Assembly: GCA_041573795.1 (NCBI GenBank)
Contig: JBFFQB010000010.1
Location: forward strand, 1-50,821
Direction of reading: 5' to 3'
Length of the DNA stretch: 50,821 bases
From: E44-bin32 sp041573795
GTDB taxonomy: Bacteria > Chloroflexota > Anaerolineae > Anaerolineales > E44-bin32
In this document: positions 6,838 to 15,287 of the stretch, piece after piece
Numbering within the stretch: the stretch's first letter is position 1
Layout of the letters: each line of letters opens with the position of its first letter
The notes under the pieces: model-generated
Told to the model about the DNA's origin: nothing
Databases searched by the model: none
Seen by the model: only the letters and a program-made list of their open reading frames with translations
Program-made: the position numbers and the translations under genes

Positions 6838-8256
6838 ATGCTGACGCTAGGCAATTTTATTAAAGCCATTAAAGGCGAGGAATATGAACTTGCCCTGCCA
6901 CTTACAGAGGTGGTGATTGACTCGCGCCAGGTCAAACCAGGCGTGCTCTTCGTGGCGCTCCCGGGAGAAAACGTTGATGGTCATGACTTTGTTCAGGCAG
7001 CCTTCGAGGCAGGGGCCACTGCAGCTTTAGTTGATAAGGACTTGGGGCTCTCGGTGGAAGAGATTGACTTGAGAAAACCGAAAGCCGTCGCTTTGCATGA
7101 GGTCGGAGAAGGTCCATATATCGTTCGGGTTGACAACGCACTGGAAGCACTCCAGCAAGCGGCGAAAAGTTGGCGTGCAGAACATGATGTCAGGGTAATC
7201 GGTATTACCGGCAGCGTTGGTAAATCGACGACCAAGGAACTGACAGCCGATGTCTTAGGGCAGCGCTATCGCACAGTCCGCAGTCCGGGAAATCTCAATA
7301 ACGAGATCGGCCTGCCGTTGAGCCTGCTATCACTCACAGACGAACACGAGCGAGCCGTATTGGAGATGGGCTTCTATGTTCCGGGGGAGATCGCCTTTCT
7401 CTGTGATATTGGTCAACCACAAGTGGGCGTGGTGACGAATATTAGTGAGGTGCATCTCGAGCGAGCCGGGAGTATGGAGGCCATTATCGCTGGTAAAGGT
7501 GAACTAGTTGAAAGCCTGCCTCCAGCGCCTGAGGGCGTTGCGATTCTAAATTATGACGACCTGCGAGTGCGCCAGATGGCGTCCCGCACACAAGCCAGAG
7601 TTTTCTATTATGGCTTGTCTCCAGAAGCGGATATCTGGGCTAGTGAGGTCGAGGGCCTCGGCTTGGAAGGACTTCGCTGCGTGATCCATTACGGTGATGA
7701 CCATGTTCACCTGCGGGTACCGTTGCTTGGCCGCCACTCGGTCCACACCGTTCTGCGCGCGGCGGCAGTGGCGGTCACTGAGGGCTTGGGATGGCAGGAA
7801 ATTGGCGCTGGTCTGCAAAGCACTCATAGCCAACTGCGGCTTATGGCTGTGCACAGCCAATCGGGTGCGCTGCTGCTAGATGACACCTACAACGCGGCAC
7901 CAAGCTCGACGATCGCAGCATTGAATTTGCTCGAGGATCTTGAGGGTCGCAGGCTCGCAGTTTTAGGCGACATGCTCGAGTTGGGAGAGTATGAGGAACG
8001 CGGCCACCGCATGGTTGGAGCGAGAGCGGCGCAAGTTGCACAGGAGTTGATCACTGTCGGTAAACGGGCTCGATGGATTGCGGAGGAAGCACGTAGTGCC
8101 GGCCTGGATCCGGCGAGCATTAAAGAACTTGAGGACAGCGATGCGGCCATTGCGTTTTTAAGAGACCGAATTGGGGAGGGGGATGTTGTCCTGGTTAAAG
8201 GATCGCGCGGCATGAGGATGGACCACATTGTAACGACGCTGGAGCGAATCCCATGA
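6838..8256 (+). CDS. murF: UDP-N-acetylmuramoyl-tripeptide--D-alanyl-D-alanine ligase MurF
   Basis: 472 residues from ATG 6838, 4 bases after the ftsI stop; an in-frame ATG at 6799 lies inside ftsI and is not preferred. MurF adds the D-Ala-D-Ala dipeptide to UDP-MurNAc-tripeptide. The N-terminal domain has DSRQVKPGVLFVALPG, then the ATP-binding loop GITGSVGKSTTKE (about residue 122), NLNNEIGLPLSLL, EMGFYVPGEI, TNISEVHLER, and the C-terminal domain with DDTYNAAPSS and LGDMLELGEYEERGH. GSVGKST and NNEIG distinguish MurF from MurE. murE, which normally sits between ftsI and murF, is not here. The stop overlaps the mraY start (ATGA). Confidence 0.97.
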   Translation: MLTLGNFIKAIKGEEYELALPLTEVVIDSRQVKPGVLFVALPGENVDGHDFVQAAFEAGATAALVDKDLGLSVEEIDLRKPKAVALHEVGEGPYIVRVDNALEALQQAAKSWRAEHDVRVIGITGSVGKSTTKELTADVLGQRYRTVRSPGNLNNEIGLPLSLLSLTDEHERAVLEMGFYVPGEIAFLCDIGQPQVGVVTNISEVHLERAGSMEAIIAGKGELVESLPPAPEGVAILNYDDLRVRQMASRTQARVFYYGLSPEADIWASEVEGLGLEGLRCVIHYGDDHVHLRVPLLGRHSVHTVLRAAAVAVTEGLGWQEIGAGLQSTHSQLRLMAVHSQSGALLLDDTYNAAPSSTIAALNLLEDLEGRRLAVLGDMLELGEYEERGHRMVGARAAQVAQELITVGKRARWIAEEARSAGLDPASIKELEDSDAAIAFLRDRIGEGDVVLVKGSRGMRMDHIVTTLERIP

Positions 8257-9248
8257 CCCAAACCGCAATGGCGTTGGCCCTGGGCGGGATCACGTTCATG
8301 TTAACTGTGATCTGGGGAGGTCCATTTATCCGCATCATGCGATTACTCAAGGTTGGAGAGCAGATCCGGATTGAAGGGCCACAACGGCATTTCACCAAAT
8401 TGGGCACCCCCACGATGGGTGGATTGCTCTTTATCGTTCCCATCCTTGTCATCACCGGGGTACTGAACCTTGTTTCTATCCTGAGCGAATTGAATGTCTT
8501 CGGCAATTCAATCCTTTTACCGTTGATGGTCATGTTGGCGTTTGGCTTGCTGGGGGCGCTTGATGATTGGCTTGGTATCCGACGCACAGCAGGCGAAAGG
8601 GGGTTACGTGCCCGTTGGAAGTTCATTCTTCAGATCGTCATCGCCTTTGGAGCCGCAGTAATCCTGAAATATGGTTTGCAGCCGCCGGAGATGCTCGTCC
8701 CGAATATTCCAGAGGTACTAGACCTGGGAATCTGGTACGTGCCCATCGCCATTTTCTTGATCGTGGGCTACAGCAATGCGGTTAACCTGACTGATGGTCT
8801 CGATGGGCTGGCCGGGCTTATTTCCGCCACTGCTTTTGCCATTTTTGGCGTGATTGCCATGTTGCAAGGACAGGTATTTCTCGTTCGTTTCTGTTTTACT
8901 GTCGTCGGAGCCTTGTTTGCCTTTCTTTGGTACAACGCCCACCCTGCGGAGTTGTTCATGGGTGACACCGGCGCATTGTCCCTGGGCGCAACAATGGCTG
9001 TTGTCGCCCTAATGACCGGGCATTGGATCTTACTGCCGATGATCGCTGTCATCCCCACCAGCGTCACGATCAGCGTAATCCTGCAAGTTGCCTACTTCAA
9101 ATTTACCGGGGGCCGCAGGTTATTCAAAATGGCCCCACTGCACAATCACTTCGAGCTCAGCGGTTGGAGTGAGACCCAGATCGTCCAGCGGTTCTGGCTT
9201 GTTGCCTTGCTGGCTGGTATGGCCGGGGTCGCACTCGCCCTTATATAA
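8253..9248 (+). CDS. mraY: Phospho-N-acetylmuramoyl-pentapeptide transferase MraY
   Basis: 331 residues, a polytopic inner-membrane enzyme with about ten helices. It transfers phospho-MurNAc-pentapeptide to undecaprenyl phosphate, giving lipid I. Key sites visible: GTPTMGGLLFI near residue 52, the aspartate pair in GALDDWLGIRR, NLTDGLDGLAG, the aspartate in FMGDTGALSLG, and LHNHFELSGWSE, the family's HHHYE-type block with Asn in place of the second His. The start ATG 8253 overlaps the murF stop. The length is a little shorter than the Escherichia coli enzyme (360), which is normal outside proteobacteria. Confidence 0.97.
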   Translation: MTQTAMALALGGITFMLTVIWGGPFIRIMRLLKVGEQIRIEGPQRHFTKLGTPTMGGLLFIVPILVITGVLNLVSILSELNVFGNSILLPLMVMLAFGLLGALDDWLGIRRTAGERGLRARWKFILQIVIAFGAAVILKYGLQPPEMLVPNIPEVLDLGIWYVPIAIFLIVGYSNAVNLTDGLDGLAGLISATAFAIFGVIAMLQGQVFLVRFCFTVVGALFAFLWYNAHPAELFMGDTGALSLGATMAVVALMTGHWILLPMIAVIPTSVTISVILQVAYFKFTGGRRLFKMAPLHNHFELSGWSETQIVQRFWLVALLAGMAGVALALI

Positions 9249-9262
9249 GGAGGGAGGAAGCC

Positions 9263-9565
9263 ATGGAAATCGGAATGCTTTGGTTCGATGACGGATCGAA
9301 ACCCCTGCAAGAAAAGGTGGAGCAGGCAGCGGCCTTCTATGAGGATAAATTCGGGAATAGGCCAACACACTGCCTGGTACATCCCACGACTCTCAATGGT
9401 GGTGAAGGGCTAATCGGGAGCGTCATGGTCCGTAAAGCGCGCAACGTTATGCCCAACCATTATTGGATCGGTGTCGAGGAAAAACCAAGCAAGAGTCGAT
9501 CCAGCCGGTCAAAGAAGAAATCAAAAGTAGCTGCAACTGAGCTAACCCAAAGCAAAGCTGCATAA
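9263..9565 (+). CDS. Unknown 100-residue protein inside the dcw operon
   Basis: 100 residues with a very strong ribosome-binding site (AAGGAGGGAGG at 9248-9258), 14 bases after mraY and 15 bases before murD, so it is surely translated as part of the operon. The first two thirds look like a small globular alpha/beta domain (MEIGMLWFDDG, then a helix, then HCLVHPTTLNGG and NVMPNHYWIGVEE). The last 28 residues are a Lys/Ser-rich basic tail (SRSSRSKKKSK), likely disordered and possibly nucleic-acid- or membrane-surface-binding. No signal peptide or membrane helix. I do not recognise a named family; I have the impression that similar short proteins occur in other Chloroflexota, but that is unverified. 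No function can be given. Confidence 0.85.
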   Translation: MEIGMLWFDDGSKPLQEKVEQAAAFYEDKFGNRPTHCLVHPTTLNGGEGLIGSVMVRKARNVMPNHYWIGVEEKPSKSRSSRSKKKSKVAATELTQSKAA

Positions 9566-9580
9566 GCACGCGCGTGGTTC

Positions 9581-10975
9581 TTGGCAGACGCAATCGTGAA
9601 ACGCTGGGAAAAGAAACGCGTGGTCGTCTTGGGCGTTGCCCGCCAAGGTAAAACTTTGGCGCGATACCTGACGAACGAAGGTGCAAAAGTCGTGATGAGT
9701 GATCTGAAGACCGAAGCTCAACTCAGTCCGGAAATTGCAGAGCTTGCAGATCTTAAATTGACGTATGCGCTTGGCGATCATCCGATTGAGCTTTTGAAGG
9801 ACACGCAAGCCCTCTTCCTCTCTGGGGGTGTGCCGTCCAATCTGCCGATCGTCGAGCAGGCGCGCCAGCGAGAGATCCCGGTCCTCAATGATGCTCAACT
9901 TTTCCTGGAACTTTGCCCGGCCGTCGTGATCGGTATTACCGGGTCTGCAGGAAAGACAACGACGACAACGCTGGTCCACGAGATGGTCAAACTCGCACTT
10001 AAGGATAGCGATCGTAAGGCCTGGCTGGGCGGGAATATTGGTCGACCGCTGCTTCAAGACCTGAGTGCGATAAAGGCTGACGACGTTGTCGTGATGGAAC
10101 TTTCATCCTTCCAGCTTGAATTGATGACCATAAGTCCCAAGATCGCAGCCTTGCTCAACATCACACCTGACCACCTCGATCGGCATGGCAGCATGGCTGC
10201 CTATGTTGAGGCCAAGCGCAGGATCCTCACTGAGCAGGCTTTGGACAGCGTTGCCGTGCTTGGCTATGACAATCCAACAACTTGGGGTCTTCGCCATGAT
10301 GCCCGGGGCGGGGTCTTCGCCTTTGGCTATCAGGCTCCAGTGGAAGGCGACGCTGCCTACATCGAGCAAGGTTTCCTGGTCCTGCGAATAGCTGGTCAGG
10401 TAACGCAAATTTGCCGGGAGCAAGCTCTGGCCCTGCGGGGACCGCATAACGTGTTGAACATGCTTGCAGCGTGTGCATTGAGCAGCTTGATTCAGGTGCC
10501 TGTAGAGGCGATGGCCACAGTGGCGGGGACATTCCGCGGCGTTCCACACCGTATGGAATATGTGCGAGAAGTACTCGGTGCTGCCTGGTACAACGATTCA
10601 ATTGCCACCACTCCGGATCGTGCTCTAGCAGCGGTGCGCTCATTCGATGAGCCACTGGTCGTCCTGCTTGGCGGTCGTGATAAGGACTTGAATTGGGATG
10701 TTTTAGTCAAAGAGGTGATCGCCCGGGCGAGAACGATCATCCTGTTCGGTGAGGCAAAGCGCATGCTCCAAGGTGTCTTTGCAAGGTTATCCAAAGATAG
10801 CGGATCACTGGATCTCCACGCAGTCGAGACCTTCGAGCAGGCCATGCACACTGCGGAAAAGGTCGCACAAGCTGGTGATGTCGTGCTTCTGTCACCGGGA
10901 TGCACAAGTTATGACGAGTTCCCCAATTTTGAAGCACGCGGTGAGCGATTCAAAGAGATGGTAGGTGCCCTGTGA
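9581..10975 (+). CDS. murD: UDP-N-acetylmuramoylalanine--D-glutamate ligase MurD
   Basis: 464 residues from a TTG at 9581; a GTG at 9596 is an alternative, and neither has a strong SD. MurD adds D-Glu to UDP-MurNAc-L-Ala. The N-terminal Rossmann-like domain (RVVVLGVARQGKTLARYL) is followed by the ATP loop GITGSAGKTTTTT, LGGNIGRPLL, VMELSSFQLE, NITPDHLDRHGSM, and a C-terminal domain with NDSIATTPDRALAA, LLGGRDKDLNW and LLSPGCTSYDEFPNFEARG. These blocks are specific for MurD. The stop overlaps the ftsW start by GTGA. Confidence 0.96.
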   Translation: MADAIVKRWEKKRVVVLGVARQGKTLARYLTNEGAKVVMSDLKTEAQLSPEIAELADLKLTYALGDHPIELLKDTQALFLSGGVPSNLPIVEQARQREIPVLNDAQLFLELCPAVVIGITGSAGKTTTTTLVHEMVKLALKDSDRKAWLGGNIGRPLLQDLSAIKADDVVVMELSSFQLELMTISPKIAALLNITPDHLDRHGSMAAYVEAKRRILTEQALDSVAVLGYDNPTTWGLRHDARGGVFAFGYQAPVEGDAAYIEQGFLVLRIAGQVTQICREQALALRGPHNVLNMLAACALSSLIQVPVEAMATVAGTFRGVPHRMEYVREVLGAAWYNDSIATTPDRALAAVRSFDEPLVVLLGGRDKDLNWDVLVKEVIARARTIILFGEAKRMLQGVFARLSKDSGSLDLHAVETFEQAMHTAEKVAQAGDVVLLSPGCTSYDEFPNFEARGERFKEMVGAL

Positions 10976-12207
10976 TTGATGCACAAGCGGATCAAAGCCA
11001 GCACTTCGACCGAAAAGCCTTATTTAGCTTCGACCCATGGATGGCGATCATTGCGGCTGTCATGATCATCTTCGGGCTCGTGATGGTCTATTCCGCTAGC
11101 TGGGATGTTTCGTGGCGCCTGCATGGTGATCCGAATGCATTGTTCAATCGGCAAATCGGCAATTTGCTGATTGGTCTCATCGCCATGCTCGCAGCCTTTT
11201 TCTTTCCTTTAGGCTGGTTGCGACGTGTGGCGCTGCCCTTGATCGCTTTCACCATCTTGATCCTCTTTGCCGTGCTGGTCGTCAATCTTGGCGGTGAATA
11301 CAGACGAGCATTCTTGGGGGCTTCGGTGCAACCCTCAGAGCTGGCGAAGCTGGCTTTGGTCATTTATCTGGCAGTGTGGATGGAATCGAAGGGTGAACGT
11401 TTGAGCACGCTCGGTTACGGTTTTGCCCCTTTGATTGTGATTGTGGGTATCGTGGGCGGGTTGATCGTCGCCCAACCAGACTTGAGTGCCGGCTTAACGA
11501 TTGGTCTGGTTGCCATCACGATGTTCTTTCTGGCCGGCGCTTCAAGTTTGCAAACATTGGGGTTAGCTGCGGGCGGAAGTCTGGTTGGATATATCGTGAT
11601 TCGCCTGCACCAAACCGGCGCCCAACGCTGGCTCCAGTTTCGAGATGGATTAGTGGATATTGAAAAAGCCCACTACCACGTTCAGCAATCCTTACAGGCG
11701 TTTTATTCCGGCGGGATTTTAGGGCGAGGCTTGGGTGCGAGTCGCAGCAAGTTTGGTCTCCTGCCAGCGCCTCATACGGACAGTGTCTATGCAATTATCG
11801 GTGAGGAACTTGGCTTGATTGGTGCGTTGCTAATCCTGGCCTTGTTCTCCCTGTTTTTATGGCGTGGCTTCAAAGTGGCGGTCGGGACGCGGGATCGATT
11901 GGCGATGCTGTTGGCAAGCGGCGTTACGTTCTGGATCGGCGCGGAGGCGTTGATCAACATGTCGGTTCTGCTGGGGTTATTGCCATTCGCCGGAAACGCC
12001 CTGCCATTCTTCAGCTATGGCGGGTCAAGCCTGGTGACGACCCTTACCGGGGTTGGATTTCTCTTAAGTGTCTCGCGCATGGCACGCATTGAAACGCGAA
12101 AGCGAGGGTATGTTGCGACTTTTAGTAGCAGCCGGGGGGACGGGGGGCGGCGTGTATCCCGCCTTGGCCGTCGTCGGCGCGCTCGTCGCGAGCCGGAAGG
12201 GCGCTGA
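10972..12207 (+). CDS. ftsW: Septal peptidoglycan glycosyltransferase FtsW
   Basis: 411 residues from GTG 10972 (GTGA overlap with murD). A SEDS-family polytopic membrane protein with about ten helices; it polymerises lipid II at the septum with its partner class B PBP. Visible: DPWMAIIAAVMIIFGLVMVYSAS at the start is represented by MVYSAS; YRRAFLGASVQPSELAKLAL near residue 105 contains QPSELAK; then AHYHVQQSLQAFYSGGILGRG is represented by QQSLQAFYSGGILGRGLG; EELGLIGAL; and PFFSYGGSSL near the end. The core ends near residue 365. The last ~33 residues form an Arg-rich tail (RRVSRLGRRRRARREPEGR) that lies over the start of murG in another frame, an unusually long 98-base overlap. Confidence 0.96.
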   Translation: MIDAQADQSQHFDRKALFSFDPWMAIIAAVMIIFGLVMVYSASWDVSWRLHGDPNALFNRQIGNLLIGLIAMLAAFFFPLGWLRRVALPLIAFTILILFAVLVVNLGGEYRRAFLGASVQPSELAKLALVIYLAVWMESKGERLSTLGYGFAPLIVIVGIVGGLIVAQPDLSAGLTIGLVAITMFFLAGASSLQTLGLAAGGSLVGYIVIRLHQTGAQRWLQFRDGLVDIEKAHYHVQQSLQAFYSGGILGRGLGASRSKFGLLPAPHTDSVYAIIGEELGLIGALLILALFSLFLWRGFKVAVGTRDRLAMLLASGVTFWIGAEALINMSVLLGLLPFAGNALPFFSYGGSSLVTTLTGVGFLLSVSRMARIETRKRGYVATFSSSRGDGGRRVSRLGRRRRARREPEGR

Positions 12208-13222
12208 AGTGCTCTGGATCGGCGGAGAAGGCGGTATGGAGAGCTCCCTGGTGGATCGCGCCGGTTATGCATTTAGAGCGATCCCTGCGGCCGGCTTGCA
12301 TGGTGTGGGGTTGCGCGCTTTCCCCTCGAATCTTGCCAGGCTGATGCGCGGAGCAAGCGTCGCCACGAATATTTTGAACGCATTTAAACCCGATGCGCTC
12401 TTTTTCACCGGAGGTTATGTTGGTGTCCCGGTTGCTTATGCTGGAAGGCGCTATCCGAGTGCCATGTTTGTTCCCGATCTTGAACCAGCCCTGGCTTTGC
12501 GCTGGATCTCGCGCTGGGTTTCAGCCATCGCAGTCACGGCGGAAGCTTCAAGGGATTTCTACCGATCGGGAGATCGTGTGCGCGTAACAGGCTACCCAAC
12601 TCGTCAGACTTTGATCCCTGAGAACCCCGCCGAAGCAAGGAAGAAGTTCGGGCTCACGCCAGAGCTCCCAACTGTGTTGGTCTTTGGTGGTAGCCGGGGA
12701 GCCCACTCGATCAATGAGGCCATCTGGCAGCATTTATCCGATTTACTCAGCGAAATGCAGTTGATCCACATTAGCGGTGAGCTTGATTGGCCACGCGTCG
12801 AATCGAGACTGGAAACATTACCGCCTGCGCTCAAGAACCGCTATCGACCCTTTGCGTATTTGCACGATGAAATGACTGTCGCTTTCTCGGCAGCTGATCT
12901 GGTGGTCTCTCGGGCAGGCGCAGCGGTGCTGGGGGAATATCCACTCTTCGGTTTGCCCGCTATCCTCGTGCCCTATCCGCATGCCTGGCGCTACCAGTGG
13001 GGTAATGCGCGCTACCTCGAAGCTCAAGGCGCGGCTTTGATCTTAAAGGATGATGACCTGAAGGCCAAAGTAGCGGACACGATACGCGCGCTAGTGAGCG
13101 ACGAGGCGCAGCGTGAGCGTATGTCGGCAGCGATGAGGGCTCTACATAAGCCAGGATCAGCTGAACAGATCGCTCAAATTTTGCTTGAACTGCCAGCATC
13201 AGGTGAGGCGCTTGATGGTTAG
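12110..13222 (+). CDS. murG: Lipid II synthase MurG (UDP-GlcNAc transferase)
   Basis: 370 residues from ATG 12110, which starts the family's first strand (MLRLLVAAGGTGG) and has GCGAGGG (12101-12107) upstream. An in-frame ATG at 12068 would add 14 unrelated residues. MurG is a GT28, GT-B-fold peripheral membrane enzyme that converts lipid I to lipid II. Landmarks: GGTGGGVYPALAV (residues 9-21), GGYVGVPVAYAG, FGGSRGAHSINEAIW, SGELDWPRVE, VSRAGAAVLGEYPLFGLPAI and PYPHAWRYQWGNARYL. The first glycine loop normally reads GGTGGH; here the His is replaced by Gly14. The gene begins inside ftsW (98-base overlap) and ends 8 bases into the next gene. Confidence 0.96.
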   Translation: MLRLLVAAGGTGGGVYPALAVVGALVASRKGAEVLWIGGEGGMESSLVDRAGYAFRAIPAAGLHGVGLRAFPSNLARLMRGASVATNILNAFKPDALFFTGGYVGVPVAYAGRRYPSAMFVPDLEPALALRWISRWVSAIAVTAEASRDFYRSGDRVRVTGYPTRQTLIPENPAEARKKFGLTPELPTVLVFGGSRGAHSINEAIWQHLSDLLSEMQLIHISGELDWPRVESRLETLPPALKNRYRPFAYLHDEMTVAFSAADLVVSRAGAAVLGEYPLFGLPAILVPYPHAWRYQWGNARYLEAQGAALILKDDDLKAKVADTIRALVSDEAQRERMSAAMRALHKPGSAEQIAQILLELPASGEALDG

Positions 13223-13748
13223 TCTTACGGTCCTCTTCGGGATGTTGATCGCATTGTTTGCCGTCATAGGCGCAGTGCGGGGATGGGCAAAAGAATTGCT
13301 GGTCACCAGTGCCATTGTGCTGGCCTTGTTCATCATCCAAATTCTGGAGACCCACATTCGACCCTATTACACCGCCCTGGTGATGCAACCACCAGGGACG
13401 CAATTCATCATTCGTGCGACCTTACTCGGTCTGTTGACATTTTTCGGCTACCAGACCCCTCATATTCGGGCGCTTCAATCCAAGCTTGTGCGCGAACGTT
13501 TGCAGGATGTACTTCTGGGCATCTTAATGGGCGCGCTGAATGGTTATCTGCTCTTTGGTTCGATCTGGTACTTCATGCATGAGCTGAATTACCCAACGCC
13601 ATTCGTCCAAATGCCCCCCGAAGGAACGGAACTATTCGATCAGATTAACAATATGGTGGCGTTCCTACCACCCAATATCTTGCCAATCCCGCAGCTCTAC
13701 TTTGCTGTAGGAATCATCTTTGTCTTCATCATCGTGGTGTTTGTATGA
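13215..13748 (+). CDS. CvpA-like membrane protein
   Basis: 177 residues from ATG 13215, which overlaps the murG stop by 8 bases. Four hydrophobic segments are visible (about residues 1-20, 25-45, 65-85 and 100-120) with a fifth at the C-terminus (FAVGIIFVFIIVVFV). The order short helix, FAVIGAVRGWAKELL, helix, then a long amphipathic middle is that of the CvpA/colicin V production family, whose G..RG.. turn after the first helix is conserved. CvpA proteins affect envelope integrity and secretion in other bacteria; the role here is unknown. Its place between murG and murC, with ATGA overlap to murC, argues for a cell-envelope job. The family assignment is moderate. Confidence 0.75.
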   Translation: MVSLTVLFGMLIALFAVIGAVRGWAKELLVTSAIVLALFIIQILETHIRPYYTALVMQPPGTQFIIRATLLGLLTFFGYQTPHIRALQSKLVRERLQDVLLGILMGALNGYLLFGSIWYFMHELNYPTPFVQMPPEGTELFDQINNMVAFLPPNILPIPQLYFAVGIIFVFIIVVFV

Positions 13749-15118
13749 GCGGGGGTGTACATCTTGTGGGCATCGGTGGAGCTGGAATGTCTGCTATTGC
13801 GAAAATCCTGCATGGTCGCGGGGAAAGCGTGAGCGGATCAGACCAGGTGGCTTCGGAATACAGCAAGGCTTTAGAGAGCCTGGGAATTCGCGTGGCCTAT
13901 CGTCATAGCGAAGAGAACCTGTCGGATCCTGATCTCGTCCTCGCCTCTTCGGCTATTCCAGAAGATAACGTTGAGCTTAAGGCAGCGCGGCGTAAAGGCA
14001 TCCCGGTCCAGAGGCGCAATGAGTATCTCGCCAGTCTCACTGCAGACTCTGACACCATCGCAGTGGCTGGTACGCACGGTAAGACGACGACGACAGGATT
14101 AATCACCTGGTTGATGATCAAAGCCGACCTCGATCCAAGTTTTATGGTTGGTGGGATCCTGCGCGATCTGGAAACCAATGCCGGCACCGGGAAGAGCGCC
14201 TATTTTGTTATCGAGGCAGACGAATACGATCGAGCCTTCTTGGGCCTCAAACCAAAAATCGCAGTGGTAACGAACATCGAGCACGATCATCCGGATTGCT
14301 ATCCGACTGCGGCGGAATTCCAGGAGGCATTCATCCAATTTAGTCAACGTGTTACGGATAACCTCATCGTTTGCCTCGACGATCCGGGTGCACGCGATCT
14401 ACTGCGCTCGAGTTCAAATCGCTATACCTATGGTCTGGATCACAAAGCCGATTGGTACGCCGAAGAAGTACGACCAAATGCTGCTGGCGGCTCTGATTTT
14501 CTCATCATTCATCAGGGAGAGACGTTAGGGTTAGCACGAACACGCTTGCCGGGTTTGCACAATGTTCGCAACGCCCTGGCTGCGGTGGCGGTCATGGCGC
14601 AGGTCGGTGTGGATTTCCGTGAGGTGCGTCAGGCATTGACAGAATATCAAGGCGTGGGCCGACGTTTCCAAGTTCTAGGAAAGGCCGGTGGGGTGACTGT
14701 GATCGATGATTACGCTCATCATCCAACCGAGATTAAGGCCACCCTTCAAGCCGCTCGTGAGCGCTTTCCCAGCGCAGAAATCTGGGCTGTTTTCCAACCC
14801 CATACCTACTCGCGTATTCGAGCACTTGAGCAAGGATTCACACAAAGCTTTGCAGAAGCAGATCATGTCATCGTGTTGGAGGTCTTTGCCGCACGGGAGG
14901 AACTTGATCCAGCTTACGGAGGGGAGGAAATCGCCGGCAAGATCGATCACCCGGATGTGCGCTTCGTTGCAGGGATCGATGACGCGGCCCTAACCCTCTT
15001 TGAGAATGTTGAAGATGGATCGGTCGTGATTACGTTAAGTGCAGGAGATGGAAACCAGGTCGGTGTGCATCTACTGGAAAAGATTAAGGAAACCGAGGGA
15101 GAGATTGATCATGGCTAA
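13745..15118 (+). CDS. murC: UDP-N-acetylmuramate--L-alanine ligase MurC
   Basis: 457 residues. It adds L-Ala to UDP-MurNAc, the first amino-acid step. The N-terminal domain begins with HLVGIGGAGMSAIAKIL, then SGSD, VLASSAIP, the ATP loop AGTHGKTTTTG (about residue 112), EADEYDRAFLGL, TNIEHDHPDCYP, LPGLHNVRNALAA, and the C-terminal domain IDDYAHHPTEIKATL and FQPHTYSRI. All these are MurC-specific. It is translationally coupled on both sides: ATGA with the CvpA-like gene, and an 8-base overlap with the 58-residue gene downstream. Confidence 0.97.
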   Translation: MSGGVHLVGIGGAGMSAIAKILHGRGESVSGSDQVASEYSKALESLGIRVAYRHSEENLSDPDLVLASSAIPEDNVELKAARRKGIPVQRRNEYLASLTADSDTIAVAGTHGKTTTTGLITWLMIKADLDPSFMVGGILRDLETNAGTGKSAYFVIEADEYDRAFLGLKPKIAVVTNIEHDHPDCYPTAAEFQEAFIQFSQRVTDNLIVCLDDPGARDLLRSSSNRYTYGLDHKADWYAEEVRPNAAGGSDFLIIHQGETLGLARTRLPGLHNVRNALAAVAVMAQVGVDFREVRQALTEYQGVGRRFQVLGKAGGVTVIDDYAHHPTEIKATLQAARERFPSAEIWAVFQPHTYSRIRALEQGFTQSFAEADHVIVLEVFAAREELDPAYGGEEIAGKIDHPDVRFVAGIDDAALTLFENVEDGSVVITLSAGDGNQVGVHLLEKIKETEGEIDHG

Positions 15119-15287
15119 GAAGAAAAAGGGCGTCTTCGAAGCGGATCGACGCATGGAATTACGCATGCGCTTAGCCGCAAAACGGGCAGAAGATAATAGT
15201 TATCGCTCAAGTGATAGTGTAATCCCGATTGAGATTCCAAAAGCTGAAACACTCAGTCGATTGATTGAGAGAGTGGAGCGAATTTGA
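15111..15287 (+). CDS. Unknown 58-residue basic protein between murC and murB
   Basis: 58 residues from ATG 15111, overlapping the murC stop by 8 bases and the murB TTG start by TTGA at its own stop. SD-like GAGGGAGAG lies at 15095-15103. The sequence starts MAKKKKGVFEADRRMELRM and continues as one long, highly charged helix-prone stretch (RLAAKRAEDN), then a short linker and a second amphipathic helix (ETLSRLIERVERI). It is strongly basic at the N-terminus. No membrane segment, no recognised family. The double overlap makes translation very likely. Function unknown; a small divisome- or membrane-associated adaptor is only speculation from context. Confidence 0.75.
   Translation: MAKKKKGVFEADRRMELRMRLAAKRAEDNSYRSSDSVIPIEIPKAETLSRLIERVERI

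Noticed and set aside
6838..8256. Possibility that this gene is murE rather than murF
   Set aside because: The ATP loop GSVGKST, the NLNNEIG block and the C-terminal DDTYNAAPSS are MurF features; MurE motifs are absent.
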